Assembly: GCA_012962365.1 (NCBI GenBank)
Contig: DTXR01000716.1
Coordinates: 1-6,097, forward strand
Direction: 5' to 3'
Length of the DNA: 6,097 nucleotides
Source of the DNA: Chromatiaceae bacterium
Lineage (GTDB): Bacteria; Pseudomonadota; Gammaproteobacteria; Chromatiales; Chromatiaceae
Shown one piece after another: positions 1 to 5,554 of this stretch. A model generated the notes under the pieces. It was given only the letters and a program-made list of their open reading frames with translations, was not told the DNA's origin and did no database searches. The position numbers and the translations under genes are program-made. Numbering within the stretch: position 1 is the first letter of the stretch; each line of letters begins with the position of its first letter.

Positions 1-34
1 AAAAAACCCCGGTCACATCCTGTTGTGATCGGGG
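1..34 (-). terminator. Rho-independent terminator of the ampD-btuF operon
   Basis: Read on the minus strand, an 11-bp stem (34-24 with 17-7) closes a 6-base loop (23-18). All pairs are Watson-Crick except one G-U wobble. The stem is GC-rich at its base (CCCC/GGGG) and is followed directly by six T residues (6-1), which may continue past the window edge. This is the classic intrinsic terminator layout. On the plus strand the stem is followed by TTGTCG, not a T run, so the signal works for leftward transcription only. It lies about 160 bases after the btuF stop codon. Confidence 0.88.
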
Positions 35-82
35 TTGTCGCCTGGCTTGGTTTGCTCAATCCTTGACTCTTCCGTGATTGTC

Positions 83-117
83 CTTCCCTGTACGTTTTCT
101 TCCCTGTTCATCCCTGT
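83..117. repeat. Short direct repeat, about three units at 16- and 11-base steps
   Basis: CTTCCCTGT occurs at 83-91 and again at 99-107, and a close variant (ATCCCTGT) at 110-117. On the minus strand this reads as three ACAGGGA units within 35 bases of the btuF trailer. The units are short, so chance or an eroded intergenic repeat are both possible. Confidence 0.4.
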
Positions 118-149
118 TTCTGGCGACGGTTACAGTCTCTCATTTGTGA

Positions 150-178
150 CTTCCGTTGTCTGTAAGGAAGAACGGAAG
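150..178. repeat. 8-bp inverted repeat in the btuF trailer
   Basis: CTTCCGTT at 150-157 is exactly complementary to AACGGAAG at 171-178, with a 13-base loop between them. No T run follows on either side, so it is not an intrinsic terminator. It could stabilise the 3' end of the mRNA. Confidence 0.45.
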
Positions 179-181
179 ACC

Positions 182-201
182 TTGTAGGGTTATTCCTACA
201 A
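182..201. repeat. 7-bp perfect hairpin spanning the btuF stop codon
   Basis: TTGTAGG (182-188) pairs with CCTACAA (195-201) around a 6-base loop. The btuF stop codon TAG (minus strand, 198-196) lies inside one arm. No T run follows on the minus strand, so I do not call it a terminator. A small mRNA hairpin, a protein site or a dispersed palindromic repeat are all possible. Confidence 0.5.
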
Positions 202-1014
202 CTGGCGGCAGAGCTGTTCCACACCTTCCACAATTCTTGGTCCCGGCCGTGTCACCGCCGGGACTACCGTGATGATTTCTATGGAGGGGTCAGGGTGTTC
301 GGTTCCGGGTTGGCTGGTGATAAGTACCTGGTAAGGCGTACTCAGCAGGCTCTCGGCGGATACGGTAAATACAGCGCGGGGAACTTTGGCGAAGACGTTA
401 TGCAGGCGGGCCAGTTCGAGCACTTCATTCAGCCAGTGTCTGCCGCCGATCGTCATGGGGGGGCTGGGCCATATTTCGTAGTAGGCGGTTTTCCGTGGCG
501 CATCTGATCGTTGTGCACAGGCGGCTTGGAGTTTTCTGCTGAACAAATGGGCGGCTTGTTTGCCCCGTTCCGGCGTCCCGACCAGTTTGCCCAGTTTTTC
601 AAGGGTGTCCGCAATGGTTTCCAGCTTTTTGGGTTCGCTGAGGAAAAGAGGAATGCCGGATTCCTTCAGCCATTGCATATCGCCGGGGTGGTTGCCGGAT
701 GCCCAGGCGATTACCAAGTCGGGTTGGGACATCAGGAGTCGTTCCCTGTCCAGACCGCCCAGGGTGCTTATTGTGGGAATATGCTTCATGGCATCCGGGT
801 AGTCGAAAAAACTGGCGGCAAGGACAATCTTCTTCTCCGCCTGGATGGCGAGGAGCATTTCTGTGGCATGGGGCGCCAGGGTGACGATACGCGCTGCCGG
901 AGAAGGCAGGGTGACCGTGCGGCCCAGGTCATCCTGTACCCGGATCTGTGCTTGTGCCAAACCGGATAACAGCAGGAAGAGCAACAGAATAACTTGATCC
1001 AGCAGTCTATTCAT
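196..1014 (-). CDS. btuF: Cobalamin-binding periplasmic protein BtuF
   Basis: This 272-residue protein is a class III solute-binding protein (Peripla_BP_2 fold) that should deliver vitamin B12 to the BtuCD ABC importer. Residues 1-22 form a Sec signal peptide: Arg3, a long Leu-rich core, and cleavage after AQA, with no lipobox cysteine. From memory of E. coli BtuF, several blocks align: FFDYP at 69-73 (E. coli SYSDYP), ST-x-x-G-x-x-x-ER at 83-92, PDLVIAW at 98-104 with G107-N108, and PRI at 259-261 followed by EQLCRQL at the C-terminus. Glu91 falls where I place the E. coli surface glutamate that docks on BtuC. The Trp of the E. coli STWQG block is Leu85 here, and the C-terminal DW pair before the PR motif is missing, so ligand contacts differ and another corrinoid is possible. 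The start ATG overlaps the ampD stop by four bases, which suggests translational coupling. No btuB, btuC or btuD is in the window. Confidence 0.88.
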   Translation of the reverse strand: MNRLLDQVILLLFLLLSGLAQAQIRVQDDLGRTVTLPSPAARIVTLAPHATEMLLAIQAEKKIVLAASFFDYPDAMKHIPTISTLGGLDRERLLMSQPDLVIAWASGNHPGDMQWLKESGIPLFLSEPKKLETIADTLEKLGKLVGTPERGKQAAHLFSRKLQAACAQRSDAPRKTAYYEIWPSPPMTIGGRHWLNEVLELARLHNVFAKVPRAVFTVSAESLLSTPYQVLITSQPGTEHPDPSIEIITVVPAVTRPGPRIVEGVEQLCRQL

Positions 1015-1562
1015 TGCTGAATCAGCAGGGAATGGTACCGACCCCAGTCAAAGGCGGGGCCGGGATCGGTTTTTCTGCCCGGAGCAATATGTTCATGGCC
1101 CACGATACGATCCCGGGTGATGCGCGGACAGGCATCCAGGATTATCTGACTGAGCCTGGCCAGGCTTCGGTACTGGGCATTGGTGTAGGGTAGCTCATCG
1201 GTTCCTTCGAGTTCGATGCCAACAGAAAAATCGTTGCAGCGTTCCCGCTCCTGAAAGCAGGACTCCCCCGCATGCCAGGCGCGCTTATGCAAAGGCACGA
1301 ATTGCAGTATCTCCCCATCCCTCCTGACCAGAAAATGAGCGGATACCTTGAGGTGGCTGATTTTCCTGAAATAAGGATGCCTCGATACGTCCAACCTGTT
1401 GAGGAAGAAATCTTCAATCCATGAGCCACCAAACTGCGCCGGAGGCAGGCTGATGTTGTGGATGACCAGCAGGTCGATATCAGTACCTCCAGGCCTTTCA
1501 TCACAGTTGGGGGAAGGGCATTGGCGAGCAACGGACAGCCAGGATTCAGAGGGGGTTTTCAT
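1011..1562 (-). CDS. ampD: 1,6-anhydro-N-acetylmuramyl-L-alanine amidase AmpD
   Basis: AmpD is a cytoplasmic zinc amidase (Amidase_2 fold). It removes the stem peptide from 1,6-anhydro-MurNAc peptides during peptidoglycan recycling, and in species with AmpR/AmpC its loss induces beta-lactamase. From the ATG at 1562 the protein has 183 residues, the length of E. coli AmpD. A TTG 12 bases upstream would add four residues, but neither site has a clear Shine-Dalgarno. Expected zinc ligands are His35 (VIHNISLPP), His156 (GHEHIAPGRKTDPGPAFDW block) and Asp166. Glu117 (GIELEGTD) and Lys164 match the catalytic residues of the family. The FGG-x-WI, SAH-x-L-x-RRDG, KRAWHAG and RERCNDFS blocks are all present, so the enzyme looks intact. 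There is no signal peptide. It is the first gene of an operon with btuF and has no ampE beside it. Confidence 0.96.
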   Translation of the reverse strand: MKTPSESWLSVARQCPSPNCDERPGGTDIDLLVIHNISLPPAQFGGSWIEDFFLNRLDVSRHPYFRKISHLKVSAHFLVRRDGEILQFVPLHKRAWHAGESCFQERERCNDFSVGIELEGTDELPYTNAQYRSLARLSQIILDACPRITRDRIVGHEHIAPGRKTDPGPAFDWGRYHSLLIQQ

Positions 1563-1590
1563 GCTTGATGACAAGGGATGGCAGGGAATG

Positions 1591-1621
1591 AATATAACGA
1601 GTTATAATCCTTTCTACTCAA
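1591..1621 (-). promoter_or_regulatory. Candidate sigma-70 promoter for ampD-btuF
   Basis: On the minus strand, TTGAGT (1621-1616) could be a -35 element and TATATT (1596-1591) a -10 element. The spacer is 19 bases, longer than ideal. Transcription would start near 1584, about 20 bases before the ampD ATG. TATAAC at 1606-1601 is an alternative -10 without a good -35. The AT-rich DNA makes chance matches likely. Confidence 0.3.
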
Positions 1622-1765
1622 TAAGTTGTATATATATTTTATATTTAACTTTAAATTTGGCCGGATTTCCTTTATAAACAAACACCAAGTGCTGTGGTAG
1701 GTCAGGGAATTGATGTGATTTGATTCAAAGGAACTGTGGCTGCAATTGGATTCGTCCTGGTATTG

Positions 1766-1799
1766 CTGTCAAACTACTTACAGCTGAATAGTGTGACAG
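1766..1799. repeat. 11-bp imperfect inverted repeat upstream of the DUF1631 gene
   Basis: CTGTCAAACTA (1766-1776) is complementary to TAGTGTGACAG (1789-1799) at 10 of 11 positions, the exception being an A-G opposition at 1772/1793. The arms flank 12 bases that contain the palindrome CAGCTG (1781-1786). The right arm ends 52 bases before the DUF1631 start codon. It could be an operator for a dimeric regulator or a hairpin in the 5' leader. No T run follows, so it is not an intrinsic terminator. Confidence 0.5.
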
Positions 1800-1851
1800 A
1801 TTATTTCGGGTTTGCAACAGGAGCCATTGAGCCGGGTTTGACCTTATCCAT

Positions 1852-4032
1852 ATGCCACAGTCGAACAGACAACCCCTGACGCTGGTTCAGAAACAGCAGC
1901 TGCATATCGAGTTCAGTGCCCAGCTACGCTACTGGATAGATGCCAATATCGATCGATTTTTCGAACAGTTGGATGAGGTATTGTTCGGCCTCGCAGAACA
2001 GGCGGCCAGTGACCTTGTCCAGCGAAGCTATATCGACGCCATTCGAGAGCTGCGTCAGAACAGGGAAAAACTGAGCAGCAATTATCGTTCACGCGTAATG
2101 CTCGCCACCGAGAAGTTTTTCCTGGATTTCCGATCCTATCAGCGGGAATTTTTACGTACTCAGGTTCATATCGGCCAGGAAGAGAATTCCATGGAGCTGA
2201 TCAACCAGGACGTGCTGGAAGAAGATCTGGCAATAATGCGTGTTGCCCATCATGCAGAAAACCGCTGTCTATCCAGACTGAAGATGCTGGCTGCATTGCT
2301 GGTGCCGATGACACCCTCTCATTCGCTCAAACCCGGCGAGGTGCCTGTAGCGCCTGGGATCCTTGCAAATGCGCTGCAGCATGTGCTGCAGGAATGGAGC
2401 GGAGATCTGCAGACCAAGCTCTCCTTTTACGAAGTCTTCGGCAGAGAATGCCTGGATAGGCTGGAAAAACTCCATTCCGATCTAAGCGTATTACTTGAAA
2501 AAGCCGGGCTGACACCCCTACAGAAGCCGGAACCGATCCGGCAGCAAAGGGAGCGGTCAAGAGCCGGAACGACGGGTGATCCCCCCCGACGTCTAGGACA
2601 GATGGATGAAAGCACCTTATTCGGTGTTGTGGCGCTGGTGCGTCAACTCGAAGATCAACAGAGGGAATCCCTGGGTCTGCCCACTCAGAAGAACGCTCAT
2701 GTTGCTGAAGACTGGCCGGTGGCATCTGCTGAAACCATCACCAATGTAATTGGCATTCTGCAGTACGAACTGTCCCGGAACCCACCGAGCGATATTCGCC
2801 AGGCGCGGGTCACGCAAAATGCTCTGAAGGGGCAACTGGTCGCCGAGCTCGAAAAGACTGCCACTGATCAGAAAGTCCGTTTGCAACGTATCGATCAGCA
2901 CATCATCGATGTGGTGAACATGTTGTTCGAGTATATTTTGGATGATCAGATCATCCCCGCGCAGATGAAGGTACTGTTGGTGCGTTTGCAAATGCCGGTA
3001 TTGCGCGTTGCCCTTGAAGACAAGTCTTTCCTTACGGATCGATCTCATCCGGTGAGGGATCTGTTGAACAATCTTGCCGCTGCTGCGTCGCGTTGGGCGG
3101 ATGAAGGCGATTATACAGAAAAGAGTATTTATGGCCGCATCGAACAGGCGGTGCAGAGGATTCTCAACGAGAATACCGCAGGCGTGGATCTGTGGATGGA
3201 AGTAAATGCGGATTTTGAAAACTATGTCCTGAACGAAGAGCGAGGTGCCAGCGTCGCAGAAGAACGCCTCTCCCAGGTCGCCAAGGGCAAGGAGCGACTC
3301 TCCCTGGCCAGGCAGGAGGTTGATGACTATCTTACCCGGCTCCTGCCGGCAGCCTTGCCTGCGCCTGTTTATCAGATTATCGATGAGGTCTGGCGTGATG
3401 TCATGACGCTGATCCTGTTGCGAGAGGGTCAGGGCAGCAATGAATGGAAGAAGGCCGTTCGGGTTCTGGAACGTTTGATAGACAGCATCATACCCCGGGC
3501 CGATCCGGAAGAACGGCAGGCCCAGATGGCAAAGGTTCCCCTGTTGCTTGCGGACTTGCGCCGTGGGTTCTCATCGATCTCCTATGACAGCGGCCGCGCT
3601 GCAATGATGTTCAAGCAATTGCAGCATTGCCATGTAACTACTTTGCGCGGGTTGCAGCCGGCCACGATGAAATACCAGCCCCAGGATGGAGATAGCCAGG
3701 AGGACGGCAGTCTCGAGAAAATTCTCGATGATGAATTTATTCATCAGGCGATCGACCTGAAGCCCGGTGAATGGATTACCTGGACGACGGGTTCAGGCAA
3801 GGAATTGCGGGGCAAATTGTCCTGGCGAAGTGAAGTGACCGACCTGATGTTGTTTGTCGATCTGCGTGGACGCCGCGTGGCAGAGATGTCCAGCAGCGAG
3901 TTGGCTGATCTGCTGCGCAGCGGGCGTGCCACCATCCTGACGAATATCGATCGTCCAATCATCGAACGGGCACTGTCTGCTATTTACAATACGCTTTCCC
4001 GGCAAATCCCGGCGCATGCCCTGCCAGCCTGA
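1852..4032 (+). CDS. DUF1631 family protein, function unknown
   Basis: The 726-residue product belongs to the DUF1631 family (PF07793 from memory). Family-like blocks are LEEDLAIMRVAHHAE from residue 122, APGILANAL near 168-176, FEYILDD at 359-365, the LQMPVLRVAL stretch ending at 388, and SFLTDRSHPVRDLLN at 392-406. The protein is mostly helical, with a polar Arg/Pro/Gly-rich linker around 223-250 and a charged, possibly coiled-coil segment around 465-490. Residues 637-696 (KPGEWITW to SGRATIL) look beta-rich and may form a small separate C-terminal domain. It lacks the RxxxR and D/NxSxxG motifs of PilZ. There is no signal peptide or membrane segment, so it is probably cytoplasmic. An in-frame TGA at 1828 leaves ATG 1852 as the first usable start. 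It has no nearby Shine-Dalgarno, as the AGGAG at 1819-1823 is too far away. I recall some databases labelling such proteins thymidine phosphorylase, but I see nothing supporting that. Confidence 0.9.
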   Translation: MPQSNRQPLTLVQKQQLHIEFSAQLRYWIDANIDRFFEQLDEVLFGLAEQAASDLVQRSYIDAIRELRQNREKLSSNYRSRVMLATEKFFLDFRSYQREFLRTQVHIGQEENSMELINQDVLEEDLAIMRVAHHAENRCLSRLKMLAALLVPMTPSHSLKPGEVPVAPGILANALQHVLQEWSGDLQTKLSFYEVFGRECLDRLEKLHSDLSVLLEKAGLTPLQKPEPIRQQRERSRAGTTGDPPRRLGQMDESTLFGVVALVRQLEDQQRESLGLPTQKNAHVAEDWPVASAETITNVIGILQYELSRNPPSDIRQARVTQNALKGQLVAELEKTATDQKVRLQRIDQHIIDVVNMLFEYILDDQIIPAQMKVLLVRLQMPVLRVALEDKSFLTDRSHPVRDLLNNLAAAASRWADEGDYTEKSIYGRIEQAVQRILNENTAGVDLWMEVNADFENYVLNEERGASVAEERLSQVAKGKERLSLARQEVDDYLTRLLPAALPAPVYQIIDEVWRDVMTLILLREGQGSNEWKKAVRVLERLIDSIIPRADPEERQAQMAKVPLLLADLRRGFSSISYDSGRAAMMFKQLQHCHVTTLRGLQPATMKYQPQDGDSQEDGSLEKILDDEFIHQAIDLKPGEWITWTTGSGKELRGKLSWRSEVTDLMLFVDLRGRRVAEMSSSELADLLRSGRATILTNIDRPIIERALSAIYNTLSRQIPAHALPA

Positions 4033-4050
4033 GTTCCCCAATTTCATGGC

Positions 4051-4082
4051 AAAGCATCAGCTGCGCAGAAGCTGTTTGCTTT
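4051..4082 (+). terminator. Hairpin after the DUF1631 gene, possible weak terminator
   Basis: An outer 6-bp stem (AAAGCA 4051-4056 with TGCTTT 4077-4082) and an inner 5-bp stem (CAGCT 4058-4062 with AGCTG 4070-4074) are separated by a small 1x2 internal loop, with a 7-base loop on top. It begins 18 bases after the DUF1631 stop. The only T run lies inside the stem and the flank is CCAAGATC, so termination may be weak or Rho-assisted. Confidence 0.35.
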
Positions 4083-4200
4083 CCAAGATCCTGAAACAGA
4101 TTCATTTCCCTCTGTACCCGGAAACAACTGTCTCCACAGCATTTCATTAGCGTAGATACCGGAAAGTCTCTGCCCTGAAGGTCGTCAGCATCGTTTCTCC

Positions 4201-4231
4201 TTCCACCTCATCGCTGCAGAATTGCTACAAT
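4201..4231 (+). promoter_or_regulatory. Extended -10 promoter candidate for the FKBP-nadC pair
   Basis: TGCTACAAT at 4223-4231 fits an extended -10 element (TGN followed by TACAAT, one mismatch from consensus). A -35 is poor: TTCCAC at 4201-4206 is the best I find, with a 19-base spacer, which an extended -10 can tolerate. Transcription would start near 4238 and leave a leader of roughly 45 bases with the Shine-Dalgarno at its end. Confidence 0.45.
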
Positions 4232-4274
4232 CCCAGCTTTTCCGGACGCCGTCTTTGGCGACCCGCAACCGACT

Positions 4275-4278
4275 GGAG
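4275..4278 (+). promoter_or_regulatory. Ribosome binding site that fixes the small FKBP start
   Basis: GGAG lies six bases upstream of the ATG at 4285. The reading frame stays open back to a TTG at 4222, but that codon overlaps the likely -10 element and has no Shine-Dalgarno, so the longer 135-residue version is unlikely. Confidence 0.7.
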
Positions 4279-4284
4279 AAACCC

Positions 4285-4629
4285 ATGGCAGAAAAGATGA
4301 CAGATTCAGGACTGAAATATGATGACCTGGAAGAAGGTACAGGCACGGAAGCTGTGGCTGGCACCCAGGTGACCGTCCACTATACCGGATGGCTGGTGGA
4401 TGGCAGCAAGTTCGATTCCAGCCTGGACAGGAATCAGCCATTTCAATTTGCCCTGGGTCAGGGACAGGTCATCCGCGGCTGGGATGAAGGTGTGCAGGGC
4501 ATGAAAGTGGGCGGCAAGCGCAAGCTCACCATCCCGTCCGAGCTTGGCTATGGCGCGGCTGGGGCGGGTGGCGTGATCCCCCCCAATGCCACGCTGGTAT
4601 TCGAAGTGGAACTGCTCGAAGTCGGTTGA
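4285..4629 (+). CDS. Small cytoplasmic FKBP-type peptidyl-prolyl cis-trans isomerase
   Basis: The 114-residue protein is essentially a single FKBP domain, which catalyses cis-trans isomerisation of Xaa-Pro bonds. It has no signal peptide and should stay in the cytoplasm. It closely resembles short FKBPs such as the Neisseria protein. By alignment to human FKBP12, the pocket residues are all kept: Tyr33 (VHYTGW), Phe43 and Asp44 (KFDSS), Arg49, Phe53, Val62-Ile63, Trp66 (QVIRGWDEG), Tyr89 (GYGAAG), Ile98 (GGVIPP) and Phe106 ([10 protein letters not shown]). An active enzyme is therefore expected. ATG 4285 is preferred because GGAG sits six bases upstream. The TGA stop shares one base with the nadC ATG (TGATG), so the two genes are very likely co-transcribed and translationally coupled. 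Why a prolyl isomerase is paired with an NAD enzyme is not evident; shared expression is the simplest explanation. Confidence 0.95.
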   Translation: MAEKMTDSGLKYDDLEEGTGTEAVAGTQVTVHYTGWLVDGSKFDSSLDRNQPFQFALGQGQVIRGWDEGVQGMKVGGKRKLTIPSELGYGAAGAGGVIPPNATLVFEVELLEVG

Positions 4630-5459
4630 TGCTTCCGGATTGCAGGCAGATAGAGGCGGATGTCAGCCGGGCGCTGGCAGAAGATGTCGGCAGGGGGGAT
4701 CTGACCGCTGCCCTGGTGCCTGCAGATCATTGCGTACAGGCACAGCTGATCTGCCGGCAACAGGCGGTGCTCAGCGGCATTGCCTGGGTCGATGAAACCT
4801 TCCGCCAGGTGGATGACAGGGTGGAACTCGAATGGCATCTTGCCGATGGCGATCCGCTGACGGAAAACCAGCGGGTGTGCAGCATCCGGGGTTCTGCCGC
4901 CAGCATCCTGACGGCGGAGCGAACCGGGCTGAATTTCCTGCAAACCCTGTCTGGCACAGCCGTGCTGACAGCAAGCTACGTGGAAGCGGTGCGGGGCACA
5001 GGTGTAAATATTCTGGATACGCGCAAGACACTGCCCGGCCTGCGCCTCGCCCAGAAATATGCTGTGACCTGCGGTGGCGGCGTCAATCATCGTATCGGCC
5101 TGTATGATGCGATCCTGATCAAAGAGAACCATATCGCGGCGGCAGGCTCCATACCGGCAGTGCTCGCACGCGCCTGGCACCTGCATCCCGATGTGCCCGT
5201 GGAGATCGAAGTGGAAAGCCTCGATGAGCTCGGGCAGGCCCTCGAAGCCGGTGCCAAGCGGGTGCTGCTGGACAACTTCAGTCTGCAGCAGTTGCGCGAT
5301 GCCGTGAAACTCAACGACGGTAAAGCCCGACTGGAGGCATCCGGCGGCGTCAACCTTGATACCATTCGCGCCATCGCGGAAACCGGGGTGGATGACATCT
5401 CGGTGGGCGCCCTGACCAAGGATATGCAGGCAGTGGACTTTTCCCTGCTGTTCACATGA
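4629..5459 (+). CDS. nadC: Nicotinate-nucleotide pyrophosphorylase (carboxylating), quinolinate phosphoribosyltransferase NadC
   Basis: NadC converts quinolinate and PRPP to nicotinate mononucleotide, CO2 and pyrophosphate, the third step of de novo NAD synthesis in the cytoplasm. The 276-residue protein has the N-terminal AED-x-G-x-GDLT motif (17-26), ERTGLNFLQTLSG (from 97), DTRKTLPGLR (130-139), QKYAVTCGGGVNHR (142-155), IKENH (164-168), EIEVE (192-196), LDN ending at 216, EASGG (236-240) and SVGALTK (258-264). These cover the quinolinate- and PRPP-binding residues of the family, including the Arg and Lys of DTRK, His154-Arg155 and Lys165. Length is normal and no motif is missing. ATG 4629 overlaps the preceding TGA. 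A TTG three bases earlier is possible but less likely. There is no strong Shine-Dalgarno, which fits translational coupling. nadA and nadB are not nearby. Confidence 0.97.
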   Translation: MLPDCRQIEADVSRALAEDVGRGDLTAALVPADHCVQAQLICRQQAVLSGIAWVDETFRQVDDRVELEWHLADGDPLTENQRVCSIRGSAASILTAERTGLNFLQTLSGTAVLTASYVEAVRGTGVNILDTRKTLPGLRLAQKYAVTCGGGVNHRIGLYDAILIKENHIAAAGSIPAVLARAWHLHPDVPVEIEVESLDELGQALEAGAKRVLLDNFSLQQLRDAVKLNDGKARLEASGGVNLDTIRAIAETGVDDISVGALTKDMQAVDFSLLFT

Positions 5460-5464
5460 GCAAT

Positions 5465-5490
5465 GAACTTTTGACCAATTTATTGTCGAA
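5465..5490 (+). promoter_or_regulatory. Candidate sigma-E-type promoter upstream of the FkpA-like gene
   Basis: GAACTT at 5465-5470 followed by TCGAA at 5486-5490 resembles the envelope-stress sigma-E consensus (GAACTT, about 16 bases, TCTGA or TCAAA). The spacer is 15 bases and the -10 match is partial. The start would fall near 5496, giving a leader of about 60 bases. Context supports the idea, since fkpA belongs to the sigma-E regulon in E. coli. TTGACC at 5471-5476 might instead be a sigma-70 -35, but I see no -10 at proper spacing. Confidence 0.35.
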
Positions 5491-5512
5491 TTTAAGGCTT
5501 TTTGTCTGAAAA

Positions 5513-5530
5513 CCCGGAAATGGATTCGGG
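5513..5530 (+). repeat. Small hairpin in the leader of the FkpA-like gene
   Basis: CCCGGA (5513-5518) can pair with TTCGGG (5525-5530), with one G-U wobble, around a 6-base loop. It ends about ten bases before the AGGA ribosome binding site. No T run follows, so it is not a terminator of nadC. It could affect translation or mRNA stability. Confidence 0.35.
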
Positions 5531-5554
5531 CTTAACACCGAGGAATACACGTAA

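Larger units (their letters stand above)
35..195 (-). other. 3' untranslated region between btuF and its terminator
   Basis: I see no convincing gene here on either strand. Transcribed leftward, the stretch is the trailer of the btuF message. It holds a short direct repeat (83-117), an 8-bp inverted repeat (150-178) and most of a hairpin (182-201) that overlaps the btuF stop codon. The longest minus-strand reading frame I could find in it is about 32 codons. That frame runs into the terminator stem and looks like no protein I know. A small RNA processed from this trailer is possible, but the sequence does not show it. Confidence 0.45.
1563..1851. other. Divergent intergenic region with an AT-rich core
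   Basis: These 289 bases separate the start codons of ampD (leftward) and the DUF1631 gene (rightward). About 1590-1680 is strikingly AT-rich compared with the coding DNA around it and contains TATATATA-like stretches. The region must hold the promoters for both genes. I see only weak matches to sigma-70 elements: a leftward candidate near 1591-1621, and nothing clear for the rightward gene. An 11-bp imperfect inverted repeat lies at 1766-1799. No reading frame here looks like a gene. Confidence 0.6.

Noticed and set aside
511..969. A 152-codon open frame on the plus strand opposite btuF
   Set aside because: It lies wholly antisense to a clearly recognisable gene, its translation resembles no family I know, and no ribosome binding site supports it.
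1015..1027. Perfect palindrome TGCTGAATCAGCA just before the btuF start
   Set aside because: It encodes the last residues of AmpD, and nothing else suggests an operator inside the operon.
4083..4200. A gene or small RNA in the gap after the DUF1631 gene
   Set aside because: I see no reading frame with gene-like features and no clear structure here beyond the hairpin at 4051-4082.
4222..4284. N-terminal extension of the small FKBP from a TTG at 4222
   Set aside because: The extension overlaps the probable -10 element and has no ribosome binding site, whereas ATG 4285 has GGAG six bases upstream.
457..4584. Runs of seven G or C at 457-463, 2581-2587 and 4578-4584 as possible phase-variable tracts or sequencing errors
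   Set aside because: Each gene stays in frame across the run, and a few such runs are expected by chance in GC-rich DNA of this length.
4548..5186. A 212-codon open frame on the minus strand opposite the end of the small FKBP gene and most of nadC
   Set aside because: NadC on the plus strand has every family motif, while the antisense translation is rich in Cys, His and Gln and has no recognisable domain.
5456..5509. A 17-codon frame starting at an ATGA overlap with the nadC stop
   Set aside because: It is very short, overlaps the promoter candidates, and has no family support; the overlap is probably chance.
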